Shown: positions 27,480 to 37,000 of the stretch, one piece after another | Layout of the letters: every line of letters begins with the position of its first letter | Position numbering within the stretch: the first letter of the stretch is position 1 | From: Candidatus Obscuribacterales bacterium | GTDB taxonomy: Bacteria > Cyanobacteriota > Vampirovibrionia > Obscuribacterales > Obscuribacteraceae | Reading direction: 5' to 3' | DNA: 64,000 nt | Assembly (NCBI GenBank): GCA_019752635.1 | Contig: JAIELX010000022.1 | Location: 1-64,000 of the forward strand | Translations under genes and position numbers: made by a program | The notes under the pieces: generated by a model | Database searches by the model: none | The model's input: only the letters and a program-made list of their open reading frames with translations | Told to the model about the DNA's origin: nothing

Positions 27480-27717
27480 GGCGCTCCTCTTGACAAGCAT
27501 CTCTGATGCAGTCTATACGGTTATTCCCATTAGTGGACATTACTTTTACTATGGCGTCCGCGTCTACCATTAGCGACACTGCCGCATCGGTCCTTACAGT
27601 CTGGTATTCGCGCCCCGTATGCAAATTTGGTGACATTATTTCGGTTATGGGCAGCAAGGCGACCAGGGGCATCCACTAGACCCGCTCGAAGCCACCGGCA
27701 ATCGGGCACGCGCTTCT

Positions 27718-28848
27718 TCAGACAGCGATCCGACAGAACGGCAGCCGCTTCCCTAGCTCGGCTCGCCCCTGGTCGGTTACGTTGGTACCCTGTAAATTTA
27801 TCTGCTGCAACCGCTTGAGGTTGCTCAAACTGTTCAGTCCCTCGTCCGAGATCAGCGTCCCGGACAAGTCCAGCCTCAAGAGTCCGCTGCAACGGGCAAT
27901 TTGAATCAGGGCGTGATTATGCAGTCGCGTACCTGCCAGTGACAGTTCCTTCAAGTTTGAAAGCCAACGCAGGTGCTGCGCCGCATCCGAGCTTATCGCC
28001 GTATATGACAAATCCAGAATGGAAATGCCTTCCAGAAACTTCAGTTTGCGCAATAGCAAATCATCAAACGGCTGCCCGCTGAAGCTCAGTTTTTCCACGG
28101 TTTTCAGTTTCTCAAGGCTGGCTTCGGAACCCGCATAGAGCAGTATCTTCGCAAGGTTGCTTTGCTGCACGGCATCGGCGTCCGGAAATTTGCCGAGCAC
28201 GCAATTGTCGAACGTCGCCTGATGCAGCCGCTCAACATCCGCCAGAACCTTTGCCATACTGTCCTGGCGATCGAAACGGCGCGAAAGTCGCGCTATGGCT
28301 CTAGACAGAGAAGTCATAATTGCCATTGACTTAAGCGGATGGGAATCCAAGAACGGCCGCGACTGAACATAATCGGCAGAGAAAAAGTATCGGCAGACCT
28401 CAAAAGCGAAATCACTGGCAGGAGCGTGCCCTTTGCCATCGTTTTCGATCGACCAGCACAGATCATACAAAGCGGCCTGAAAAGGAGTGCCGTATCGCAA
28501 CTGCGAGCACCAGGCTTGATTGAACTGTTCCTGCGTCTCGGCTGTCCATCGAATTCCCTTACACACAAGCCTGTACCGGCTCGGCACGCATTCGATATTC
28601 GGGTGCGCGTCGGGAAGGATAATCACCTGCTGTAAGAACTCGTCGTTCGGCAATAGTCTCGTCAAAGTGAAGATGTCTTCCGGTAGAACTAACCGTCCGA
28701 GCCCGGTAGACCGCCCCGCCTCCAACTCTGCGTCAAAGCTTTTCAGAACATGAACTGCGGTGGAGAGGTCATCGACCTGGTAGCAGCAGGTTTCGATTTC
28801 CAGACCGTCTAAGTCTAACGTCTGCAGGGATCTGGTAGTGGCCGGCAT
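27718..28848 (-). CDS. Leucine-rich-repeat protein
   Basis: 376 residues from ATG 28848 (MPATTRSLQTLDLDGLE; an upstream ATG at 28935 would add 29 residues). The N-terminal 235 residues are of unknown fold. The C-terminal part has LRRs of the bacterial type: LKFLEGISILDLSYTAISSD, LSNLKELSLAGTRLHNHALI, CSGLLRLDLSGTLISDEGL and LKRLQQINLQGTNVTDQG. No signal peptide or TM, so probably cytoplasmic or exported by a non-classical route. The LRR style is shared with the C-terminus of the protein at 29021, which is divergently transcribed. LRRs generally bind proteins. Confidence 0.82.
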   Translation of the reverse strand: MPATTRSLQTLDLDGLEIETCCYQVDDLSTAVHVLKSFDAELEAGRSTGLGRLVLPEDIFTLTRLLPNDEFLQQVIILPDAHPNIECVPSRYRLVCKGIRWTAETQEQFNQAWCSQLRYGTPFQAALYDLCWSIENDGKGHAPASDFAFEVCRYFFSADYVQSRPFLDSHPLKSMAIMTSLSRAIARLSRRFDRQDSMAKVLADVERLHQATFDNCVLGKFPDADAVQQSNLAKILLYAGSEASLEKLKTVEKLSFSGQPFDDLLLRKLKFLEGISILDLSYTAISSDAAQHLRWLSNLKELSLAGTRLHNHALIQIARCSGLLRLDLSGTLISDEGLNSLSNLKRLQQINLQGTNVTDQGRAELGKRLPFCRIAV

Positions 28849-29020
28849 TTTGCACTTCTCGCTCGGGTTACAGATAGGAAGTCTATCAGAAGAAAGACCC
28901 GAATCTCGACGGCTTGGGGCTCCGCACGATTCCACTGCAGTTCGGGGCGATTACGTGGGAAAAATCCCATTGGATCCGCCTGGACGCTAAAGTAAACTTA
29001 GCCCGAGTTAAGCTGGGCGG

Positions 29021-31720
29021 ATGCAGGACGTTCACGACTCTAACAGAGTGGTCACTTACATGGATGCGGAAATCCGCCTGACGTCGAGCAAACTATTAGC
29101 AAACGAAGCCACCAGCGGAGTAGCGTGGTGGCAAGAAAATCTTGTAAAACCGGCGCTGAACACAGCGGTACTGGAACCATGGCATGCTGTCGCCCACACA
29201 GTCAACGCCGGCAGCACTGCCCTCGGTGGCTCAGAGCTGTTCAAAGAAGAAGTAACTTACAAAATCAAAGAAGCTCGGCTCTGGTCGCCTGAATGGCTGA
29301 CGCAGAATGTGGGCAGCGGGTTGGCGATGGTTGTACCCTACGGACTGGCTGCCCTGGGCGCTAAATCAACTTTGTGCGGACTCGGTGCGAAGTTCGGCGC
29401 CACAGGCTTGACAGCAGACATCCTCAAACACCGGACAACTGCTATGGTGGTGGGAGCTGCGGCCTATGACGGCTTCAGAGTACCGAAAGAGAAAGAAACC
29501 AGACTCGGCAACGCCGCTGCAGGCGCCGCCGGATTCCTGGTATTTGAACTGGGCAACGGATGGGCTCAAGCCCACAAGCTCAGCGGCGTCTCATTGCTTG
29601 GTGCCCGCGCCGGAACCGGCATTCTGGGAGCAAGTACCCAGCTGACAATATCCCGCGGTATTGCGACGGGTGAGCTGCCCGAAGCTAAAGAGTACTATGC
29701 GGCGGCAGCAAGCGGTATGACCATGAACCTGGTACTACCGAAGGTGCATGAAGGTTTGGAGAAGGCGACCAACCACGGGCGCGATGCGCTTGGACTGTCC
29801 GTTTCGGCGGAGCATTGGCTTCAGACTCGCGTAGCTTCAGAGAACCATAATCCCCAAGCATCGCCCACGTTAAGGCAGCTAATGGCGGATCAACCTTGGG
29901 CGAAAGTTAAAGATACCACCGGTCCATCGGAGATTCACCTGGAAACGGGTCAAATTAGAGTAAACAGGGGCGATGCATCCGCTCCCGGTCTTGCTTACGC
30001 ATTGGCTCAGCAACAGTCTCTGCGACAGGCGCAGCCGAGCTTCAGGGAAGCAGCTGCTCTTTTGAAAAGTGGTGATACCGCCGGCGCGATGAAGCTGTTC
30101 AGCGAAATCAAAGCGAATGCTGAAGCCAAAGCTACGGCCGCACAGCAAGCAGTTGCTCGCGAACTTGGACTTGCGATTCCAGGCGAGCGAACAACCGTGC
30201 CGACGCCCCCCGTAGAATCCACCGTTTTGAGGCCGCCCGGCAACGGTGCTAAACTTGAAGTGCCTGGTGAAAAGAAAGGCGGACCATTGACGGAGCAAAC
30301 AGGAAAAGGCGTGGCCGGTGAACGAGTGCCGACGGCTGCCGAAATGCTGGCAGACCTTCATGCTCGCACGGAGCAAGGCAAAGTACCCGGAACGGACTAC
30401 CCCTCACATCCGGAAATGCCTACCCGACGCCTGCCTTTTGAAAAGAGTGTTGAACCTTTGCCCAAGTTAAAGGCCGATTCGACCGGAGTCGAACATGTAC
30501 CCACTGATGTTCGCAGGTACAACGTTCCCGGCCGGAAAGACATGGTAATCATCATTTCCGAGGAATACGCCGCACGCCTGGAGCGATATGCGGAACTGAA
30601 GGCGAAGGCGGAAGAACCGAACGCCCAAGGTGACCTCGCTCGCGCCGAACTGACCAAGCCCGAGAATTTGGAATTGGTCGGTCGCCTGACTCCAGAACAA
30701 GCAGCCCGCTATCTGGCCGAGTTGCCCGATGGAACTCAGATGCGCGAATTTGTCATGCATGATCACAAGAGTCCATTCAATGCCAAGCTCCGTGAGCAAC
30801 ACGGCAATAAGACTCTGGAAGCCACTCTCGATTCAGAAATAGGAAGGAACCGTTCCAACTCGTACGAACGCCAACGCGATGCAATCATGATGGAAGACTT
30901 GATGCACGAATGGGCGCACCATTTTGAGAAGTCTCGCCCCTTCGAGGCACAGATGTACACCCTGGCGAACGAGATGGAAGCTGCCGGATGGCGGGACCGC
31001 GCGTACGCAGGCAACCGACGTGAAAGTTGGGCCATCTGCCTCGGTGAGTACGTTCTGCATCCTGAGGGAAGCCGGGTACTAAAACTTGCTCACGAAGCTC
31101 CGCTCAGAGCGGCGGTGCTGGGTGAGGCGCTTCTGGCGCACCTGGAGGCTATTCCTCCGACCGAACGCAGTCGCAATCACGACGTCTACGTTCAGCGCGC
31201 AAAATTGCTTCAACAAGAAGCTCTACCGATTGCCAGACAGTTGCTCATGGAAAGGGTTAATGCAAATACGTCACCAACGGACGCCACAAATGCCCTCAGG
31301 ATGCTTGCCTACATAGGTGATCCTGCTAAGCTCGGTTCGTTGAAGGGACCGACGGTACTGGATCTTAGCTACTTCCCGTTGAGCAATCGCGAGATGCAGC
31401 GAATTGGCGGAATGACATTTTTGCGCGACCTCGACATAAGCGGTACGCACGCCACCACAGACGGTGTGCGAAGCGTGGGACAGGTGCCTCTGACTAAACT
31501 GGAGTTGAGAGGCGTGAGATTTCATGACTATGGCGCAAGCTCGTTGCCTCGCACCTTGAGAGAACTCGGAGTGTCCGATACTTTGCTTACAGACAGCGCA
31601 GTGCCCTCACTCTCGAAACTGGTCGAACTAAAAGTGCTTGACGTGTCCGGCACAAAAATCACAGCCGATGGCGTACAGAGATTGAGAGATGCGCTACCGG
31701 ACACTCAAATAATTGACTGA
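29021..31720 (+). CDS. Large protein: hydrophobic N-terminal module, HEWAHH metallopeptidase-like domain, C-terminal LRRs
   Basis: 899 residues. The N-terminal ~240 residues are Gly/Ala-rich and hydrophobic (GSGLAMVVPYGLAALGAKST; AAAGAAGFLVFELGNGWAQA; YAAAASGMTMNLVLPKVHEG), following the same plan as the modules at 43652 and 49499. The middle has a linker and then a zinc-peptidase-like motif HEWAHHFE (H629, E630, H633), with E668 or E676 (RRESWAICLGEYVL) a plausible third ligand. The last ~130 residues are LRRs (VLDLSYFPLSNREMQ; FLRDLDISGTHATTDGV; LKVLDVSGTKITADGV). Start ATG 29021; ATG 29060 is an alternative. The combination of module, protease and protein-binding repeats suggests an exported effector or surface protease, by inference only. 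Confidence 0.82.
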   Translation: MQDVHDSNRVVTYMDAEIRLTSSKLLANEATSGVAWWQENLVKPALNTAVLEPWHAVAHTVNAGSTALGGSELFKEEVTYKIKEARLWSPEWLTQNVGSGLAMVVPYGLAALGAKSTLCGLGAKFGATGLTADILKHRTTAMVVGAAAYDGFRVPKEKETRLGNAAAGAAGFLVFELGNGWAQAHKLSGVSLLGARAGTGILGASTQLTISRGIATGELPEAKEYYAAAASGMTMNLVLPKVHEGLEKATNHGRDALGLSVSAEHWLQTRVASENHNPQASPTLRQLMADQPWAKVKDTTGPSEIHLETGQIRVNRGDASAPGLAYALAQQQSLRQAQPSFREAAALLKSGDTAGAMKLFSEIKANAEAKATAAQQAVARELGLAIPGERTTVPTPPVESTVLRPPGNGAKLEVPGEKKGGPLTEQTGKGVAGERVPTAAEMLADLHARTEQGKVPGTDYPSHPEMPTRRLPFEKSVEPLPKLKADSTGVEHVPTDVRRYNVPGRKDMVIIISEEYAARLERYAELKAKAEEPNAQGDLARAELTKPENLELVGRLTPEQAARYLAELPDGTQMREFVMHDHKSPFNAKLREQHGNKTLEATLDSEIGRNRSNSYERQRDAIMMEDLMHEWAHHFEKSRPFEAQMYTLANEMEAAGWRDRAYAGNRRESWAICLGEYVLHPEGSRVLKLAHEAPLRAAVLGEALLAHLEAIPPTERSRNHDVYVQRAKLLQQEALPIARQLLMERVNANTSPTDATNALRMLAYIGDPAKLGSLKGPTVLDLSYFPLSNREMQRIGGMTFLRDLDISGTHATTDGVRSVGQVPLTKLELRGVRFHDYGASSLPRTLRELGVSDTLLTDSAVPSLSKLVELKVLDVSGTKITADGVQRLRDALPDTQIID

Positions 31721-31777
31721 CGACAGCCGCCGCCAATCCTGCTTAAATAACATCAACTACTGGCGGAGGATTCAACT

Positions 31778-32725
31778 GTGTCCACCGGTTCTGAAACGAG
31801 CGTTTCATGGCTCAACCTAACTGTAGAAGGCTTTAAGTTAGACGTGGAGCTATCCTCCAGCCGATTTAACAAGGTCTACCTTGGAATGGACGCAGGAGGC
31901 AGCGCACGCATTTTCAAAGTGGCCAAAGGTGCCTCTGAGCTCGATGACGATGTAACGCAGGAGTCGTCCTGCGGACTCTTATTGATGACCGGTTCGTTCA
32001 CCGGAATTCGTCCCAACACCAATGAGCTGTTGAAAATTGAGTTCAGGAAACTAGCGGGGTTGGCATGCGCTAGTATTCCGAGCAGAATTAGTCTGACTAC
32101 CGATAAAACGGCGCGGGCTTATATGATGATGAAATATGTGCCTGGCAATTCACTGCGTTCAGTTATTGAAAGTGGTAAGGCCGATCTGTCCACTATGTGT
32201 GCGGTGGCAGAATCGGTTCAATCGCTGTTAGGCGCGGGGATAGATTACCACGGCGACCTCAAGCCTGAAAACATCTGTATAACCACAAGTGGTGCGCCAG
32301 TTATCTTCGACGTTGGCTACTTTGGAGCTCTGCAAACAGATGCGGGACTACTTGAGAATTGCGCCATCACTACACCATTGTACTATCCATCTCTCCGTCC
32401 AAATGATCTGTTCGCCTTCGCATGCATTTTGTGGGAAGCGCTGCTCCAGGTTCATCCGCTTCGTTCCAAAGCCGGCAGTTCACTGCGCTGCTCGGACAAT
32501 CTTTCGCAGCACTTACAAATTGCGTCGCAGACAGGTTCATCCCTAATACGCGGGCTGGGATCAATTCCGAGACCGAAGGACATCAAGCCCGACATCTCAT
32601 GCGAATTGGAAGTTGTACTTCTCAAAGCACTGGGACTCTCGATCTCAGGCGATGAATTGATTCCGGCGCCGACATACGGCAACATCGCTGCTCTCGCTTC
32701 TGACTTAAGACGAATGCTCGCCTAG
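31778..32725 (+). CDS. Divergent protein-kinase-like protein
   Basis: 315 residues, GTG start at 31778 with a good GGAGG upstream. A kinase fold is visible but atypical: no standard glycine loop, a beta-3-like lysine in ARIFKVAKG, catalytic loop YHGDLKPENICI (HGD instead of HRD, as in some aminoglycoside-kinase-like and eukaryote-like kinases), and IFDVGYFG where DFG is expected. Aspartates for catalysis and metal binding are present, so weak activity is possible, but it may be a pseudokinase. Its stop overlaps that of the convergent gene at 32722 (CTAG). It follows the LRR-metallopeptidase gene by about 60 bp and may be in its operon. Confidence 0.78.
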   Translation: MSTGSETSVSWLNLTVEGFKLDVELSSSRFNKVYLGMDAGGSARIFKVAKGASELDDDVTQESSCGLLLMTGSFTGIRPNTNELLKIEFRKLAGLACASIPSRISLTTDKTARAYMMMKYVPGNSLRSVIESGKADLSTMCAVAESVQSLLGAGIDYHGDLKPENICITTSGAPVIFDVGYFGALQTDAGLLENCAITTPLYYPSLRPNDLFAFACILWEALLQVHPLRSKAGSSLRCSDNLSQHLQIASQTGSSLIRGLGSIPRPKDIKPDISCELEVVLLKALGLSISGDELIPAPTYGNIAALASDLRRMLA

Positions 32726-33777
32726 TTGGCAGTCCTTAGCCTGAAAGTTCTCGCCAGCGACTTGAACGATGGCTCGTACTCTTTGCGTTGCGAAAGAAGA
32801 CATTCCGCCCTCATCAGGTAGTATCCATCGGCAGGAAACAGCATCACCTGGTAAACAAACAATTCTTCGTTCGATTTACTTTTCGCGGTCGCCACAATTT
32901 CTCGGCCCGGCAGGTTCGCTAATTTCACATCAGTTTCCGAAAGGAGTTGAACACCACTAAGCTCTGGTGAAACCAAAAGTCTTTCCTGAGCAAACTTCAC
33001 TTTGTCCTTTATCTCCATCCTACCAGTGGATATGGATTGCGCGGCGACGAAGGAGACAGGCGTGTAATCGAGCTTTTGTTTTGGCAGTTGGCCTGTCGTG
33101 TTGAAGATCATCGCATTCTGCACCAGCGTTGCTAACTTTAGTCCAGGCACTTCCGAAACTTCGAAACCCAAATCCTTCGGTTGCATCGGCGATTTCGACG
33201 CATCAAAGCTGGCGGTCAACACTGCGTGCTTCATCACCGCACCCAATTGATTCGCTTCAGTCTCGGGGCAGGTCGCAGAAACCAACTGTGTAAACGTATC
33301 ATCGCCGAATGCAAGAATCCACTTGTGAAATGCAATACCTTGCGCTGATTGGGTAAATTCAACCACCATGCCATCATAGTTAGAGACTTTGCTATCAACC
33401 TTTGAGAGGAGCTTCATTCCTCGTTCAGCCATCTTCTTCTCATCAAATCCTGCAGTCGCGGACCGAAACGGTGCAGGCAGTTCAGTGATCATGATCGAGG
33501 CAGCCACATCTGATTTTTGGAATCCCGAAAAGGTAGTGGCCTTTTCGAAGCCTGGTGGTTTTTCAATAGTTACTCGGGTCCCGGCGACCGATTCAGATTC
33601 TGCAAATGAGGCGCAAATGGAAAAACACAAGAGAATGCCACCCAACACGAACCAACGGAATGTCCCGGTTTGCGACCATACAGAGTCCATTTCGGTAGAG
33701 CTTGACCTTGCCCGCTGTAATCTCCGAAAACCCGTAGTCGCTGCTTGATACTGATGTTGAGACGGCGTCGGTGACAT
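32722..33777 (-). CDS. Membrane-anchored or secreted protein, unknown function
   Basis: 351 residues from ATG 33777, chosen for a GGAG eight bases upstream; ATG 33690 (MDSVWSQTGTFRW) would give a more classical signal peptide. A hydrophobic segment (FVLGGILLCFSICASFA) precedes an exported domain of about 300 residues. It contains TRVTIEKPPGFEKATTFSGF, IMITELPAPF and KWILAFGDDTFTQLVSATCP, which resemble DUF1795/LpqN-like single-domain lipoproteins in style, but I do not claim a family. The C-terminus reads FRLRTAN. Convergent with the kinase-like gene. Confidence 0.72.
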   Translation of the reverse strand: MSPTPSQHQYQAATTGFRRLQRARSSSTEMDSVWSQTGTFRWFVLGGILLCFSICASFAESESVAGTRVTIEKPPGFEKATTFSGFQKSDVAASIMITELPAPFRSATAGFDEKKMAERGMKLLSKVDSKVSNYDGMVVEFTQSAQGIAFHKWILAFGDDTFTQLVSATCPETEANQLGAVMKHAVLTASFDASKSPMQPKDLGFEVSEVPGLKLATLVQNAMIFNTTGQLPKQKLDYTPVSFVAAQSISTGRMEIKDKVKFAQERLLVSPELSGVQLLSETDVKLANLPGREIVATAKSKSNEELFVYQVMLFPADGYYLMRAECLLSQRKEYEPSFKSLARTFRLRTAN

Positions 33778-34023
33778 ACTTGCTGCTCCGTTTACTAGAC
33801 ATTCGTAGTCGATATGCCATATTGTAGTCTTAAGATTGTGCCCGTCCCGCAACTTGAAATCGCAAGTTTGCGTGTAGAATTTCGATGGTCACGGTGATGC
33901 TAAGCTTGGGCTATCTCCGCACTTGGACCAAAAGCAGCGGGCATAAATCGCAGCTTGAATTGCCTGTGAGATTGTCGCTGAAGTTCTCAATTGCTGGCCG
34001 ACGCCATCGGCCTTGTCGACTTC

Positions 34024-37000
34024 TTATGGAAACTTGGGAATCGAATTCCGGAAACCAGTTAAGATAGTCTCCCCTCCTCTGGCGGGATCGGCAACATAAG
34101 CGGCGCCAGCGGACACAACGCCACCGGTACTGGTAAAGTTTCCAGCATCACGAAGCATTCCTGCGATATCGAGATCTGTCATATTTACTTGACCATTAGA
34201 AATGTGAATTCTGAAGGTTCCTTGCCCCGTGGCGTTCGCAATACCATCATTAAATCCGTATTTTTCTTTCAAGGCCTGCACGGGGTTTTCGACTTCAACT
34301 AAAATGTCCCCCGGCGTCAGCGAGGCATCAAGTTGCACGGCGGCACGGCGCAGAGCCCCGGAGGCCCTTATCTCCAGAAGGCGGCTTCCATTGGGACCAG
34401 CGGCGCTCAGCGAAAAAGCCGTCAACGGAATTGGAAGCCTGCGCTCATAAATTTCATTGGCCTTTCCCGGCAGCTGAGTAATCGCAATGCCCCGGATCTC
34501 CGTTAACTGAATGCCTTTGGCATCAGGATTGATTTTGAATGAGATTTCCTTTGCTGCGGTAACCTTAAGTCCGGCAATTTCGTGCGTACTGGAATCCCTG
34601 CGCCTCACAAATAGCTGATCGCCCCGTCGCTCGATCGATTCGACGCCCCTGAGAACTTCTTGTAGTTTGGGGTCCAGAGGGTGTTTAAAGAACCCTTCAA
34701 CGACGCCCGGCACATTTTCGAAGTTAGCCTTTACGGTGAGCTGGAAATCAATTTTCCTCGGGTCCGAGCCTGCACTGACTTGCTCAGGATTGAACCGCAG
34801 TTCCATAGGCAGTTGCTGCCCATTGTTTCGCAGAAAGAATTTGGTAGTCACCCTCTTACTTTCATCGAGAACCGGTTTCATGTCCGGTCCGACGACTAGT
34901 TCAACTTGTTCAACAACTCCGTCCATTTTTACGGTGACTACGCGATTACCGCTTGCATCGGCCGCTCCTATCGACAGATTCTTCACCGACAGATCAAGAG
35001 GATTAACCATACCCAGTGACTCCACTACGTCAGGAGGGATCGGCAGCCTTAGCTTAACCCCCTCGATATCTGATAAGTCCGCCCTATCGCCATCGACAGC
35101 AAGCTTCAGAGAGGTGGACTTATCAGTAATAACGGGAATGCCACCGATAGTGGTGTTGAGATCTCCCTTCATGTTGATGTTGAGTTTCTCGCCTTGTTTT
35201 TCCACAGAATCGATGCCGCGCCAAAGTCCTGTCAACGAAGGGTGCAGCCTTGTCGTTTCAATTGACCGATCTGGCGTTTTATTGGTCAAGCGAACATCAG
35301 TGTTATTCGCATCAGCGGCTTTTATCTGCTTCTCATTCATCGCCAACTCAAACTTCCCTCCCTCATTCATTGTGATGGTCACGATGACATTCCCGGCAGC
35401 ATCGAGCACTGGTTGACCGTCTGCACCCACCTTTACTTCGACCTGATGCAAGGCACCTTCAAACTTAACCGTTGCAGTACGCTGCCCCTGAGGATCCGGC
35501 GCACTCAATGACAGTTCCTTCACTGGCATCGGGTTGTGCAAGCCGGTCAGAGCAGAAATGCGCTCAGGTATTGGAAGTCGAAGGCTGACCCCTTGCAAGT
35601 CTTGCAGTGCAAACCTGCCATCTTGATTGATGTACGCTGCGGTTATGGTCTTGTCGAATGCAATCGGCAACCCGCCAACATCGCTTGTCGTCGACAGTTC
35701 CCCGGCATTAGTGATCTCGATCCGCTCACCTCTTTTCGCGATTGACTCTGCCCGCCCCAGCAGCCGCTTCAAACTCGGATCGACGTCACCGTCCAACAAA
35801 TGGTCCAAGCTACTGAGCAAACCGCCACTTGTCGTTCTAAGACTGAAGTCGATATCCTTATCGCCGGTTCTAGCTTGCTGCGGATTGAATGTCATTTCGA
35901 AGGAAACTTTGCGGCCAAGCTTCCCGACTTCTATCGTGGCGCAGACTTCTCCACGGTCATTGACAGCAACAGGTCTCATATTGGAATCAACTTTGATGCT
36001 AACTCTGGCGGACTCAAGAACACTTCCTACCTTGAAGCTTAAAGTTCTCTTCCCGTCCTTATCGGGCGCCCCTAAACTAATTTCATCAACCGATCCTCGA
36101 ATGAATGGCGCCAAGCCCATTGCGGACGCGACTTCTGGTGGCACCGGTAAGTCAAACTGCGCGCCTTGTATTTTAGACAGCTCGAAGTGATCATTTTTCC
36201 AGACCAGATTCGCCAACAGTTTTCCTTGTATCTTGAATGGAATTCCACTTAGATCTCCAGCGACTCCCGGTGAACTAATCCGAATGGATTCGCCCTTCTT
36301 TTCTATGGAGACAGGCCTACCCACAGCCGGCGGAAGCCCCGGCAAGCTAAGTCCACGCGGCGCGATCACCTTGAAGGTCAGGTCCTCCGGACTCACTCCC
36401 GCCTGCAATTCCCCGGCACTGAGCTTGACCTCAATTCGTTCTCCGCCAGCCGTAGTTACAGTCATAGTAAAATTGCCGTCGGCGTCGCATACCGGACTGA
36501 GATCGGAACCAACTCTCAGTTCCAATGTCTTGATTGGACCTTCCATAAATACTGTGGCCAAGCGGGTCTTGTTTTCATCCAGCGCCCGACTGAGGGAGAT
36601 TTTCTCAATCCGTGGATGCGCTCCGAAGCCAATGGCTTCGGCAAACGGTCCGGGAAGATTCAGATTGGCTGTTATGCCTTGAATCTCAGAAATTTCAGTA
36701 CCACCGTCAGCGGTGCTGCCGACCTTACCGATAACTGATCTGTCAAACACCAGTGGCAGCCCCCCGAGAGCGCGCGGCTGCCCATCGGTTGTTATCTTCA
36801 ACTTGTCGCCTTGTTTGTCCACGCCCTGAACATTATTGAACAAGTCAGCAACAGTCGTGTCTGTAAATGTGCCTGCAAGGTCTCCGACCAGCCCCCTCAA
36901 ATCATCCCCCTTGGCCAATCGCTCAAGAACTTTTTGCATGCAGTTGACAAAAGCCGGTCCTGCATCCTTTAGAGGGATGCTGACGGGCTTCTGCTTTTGA

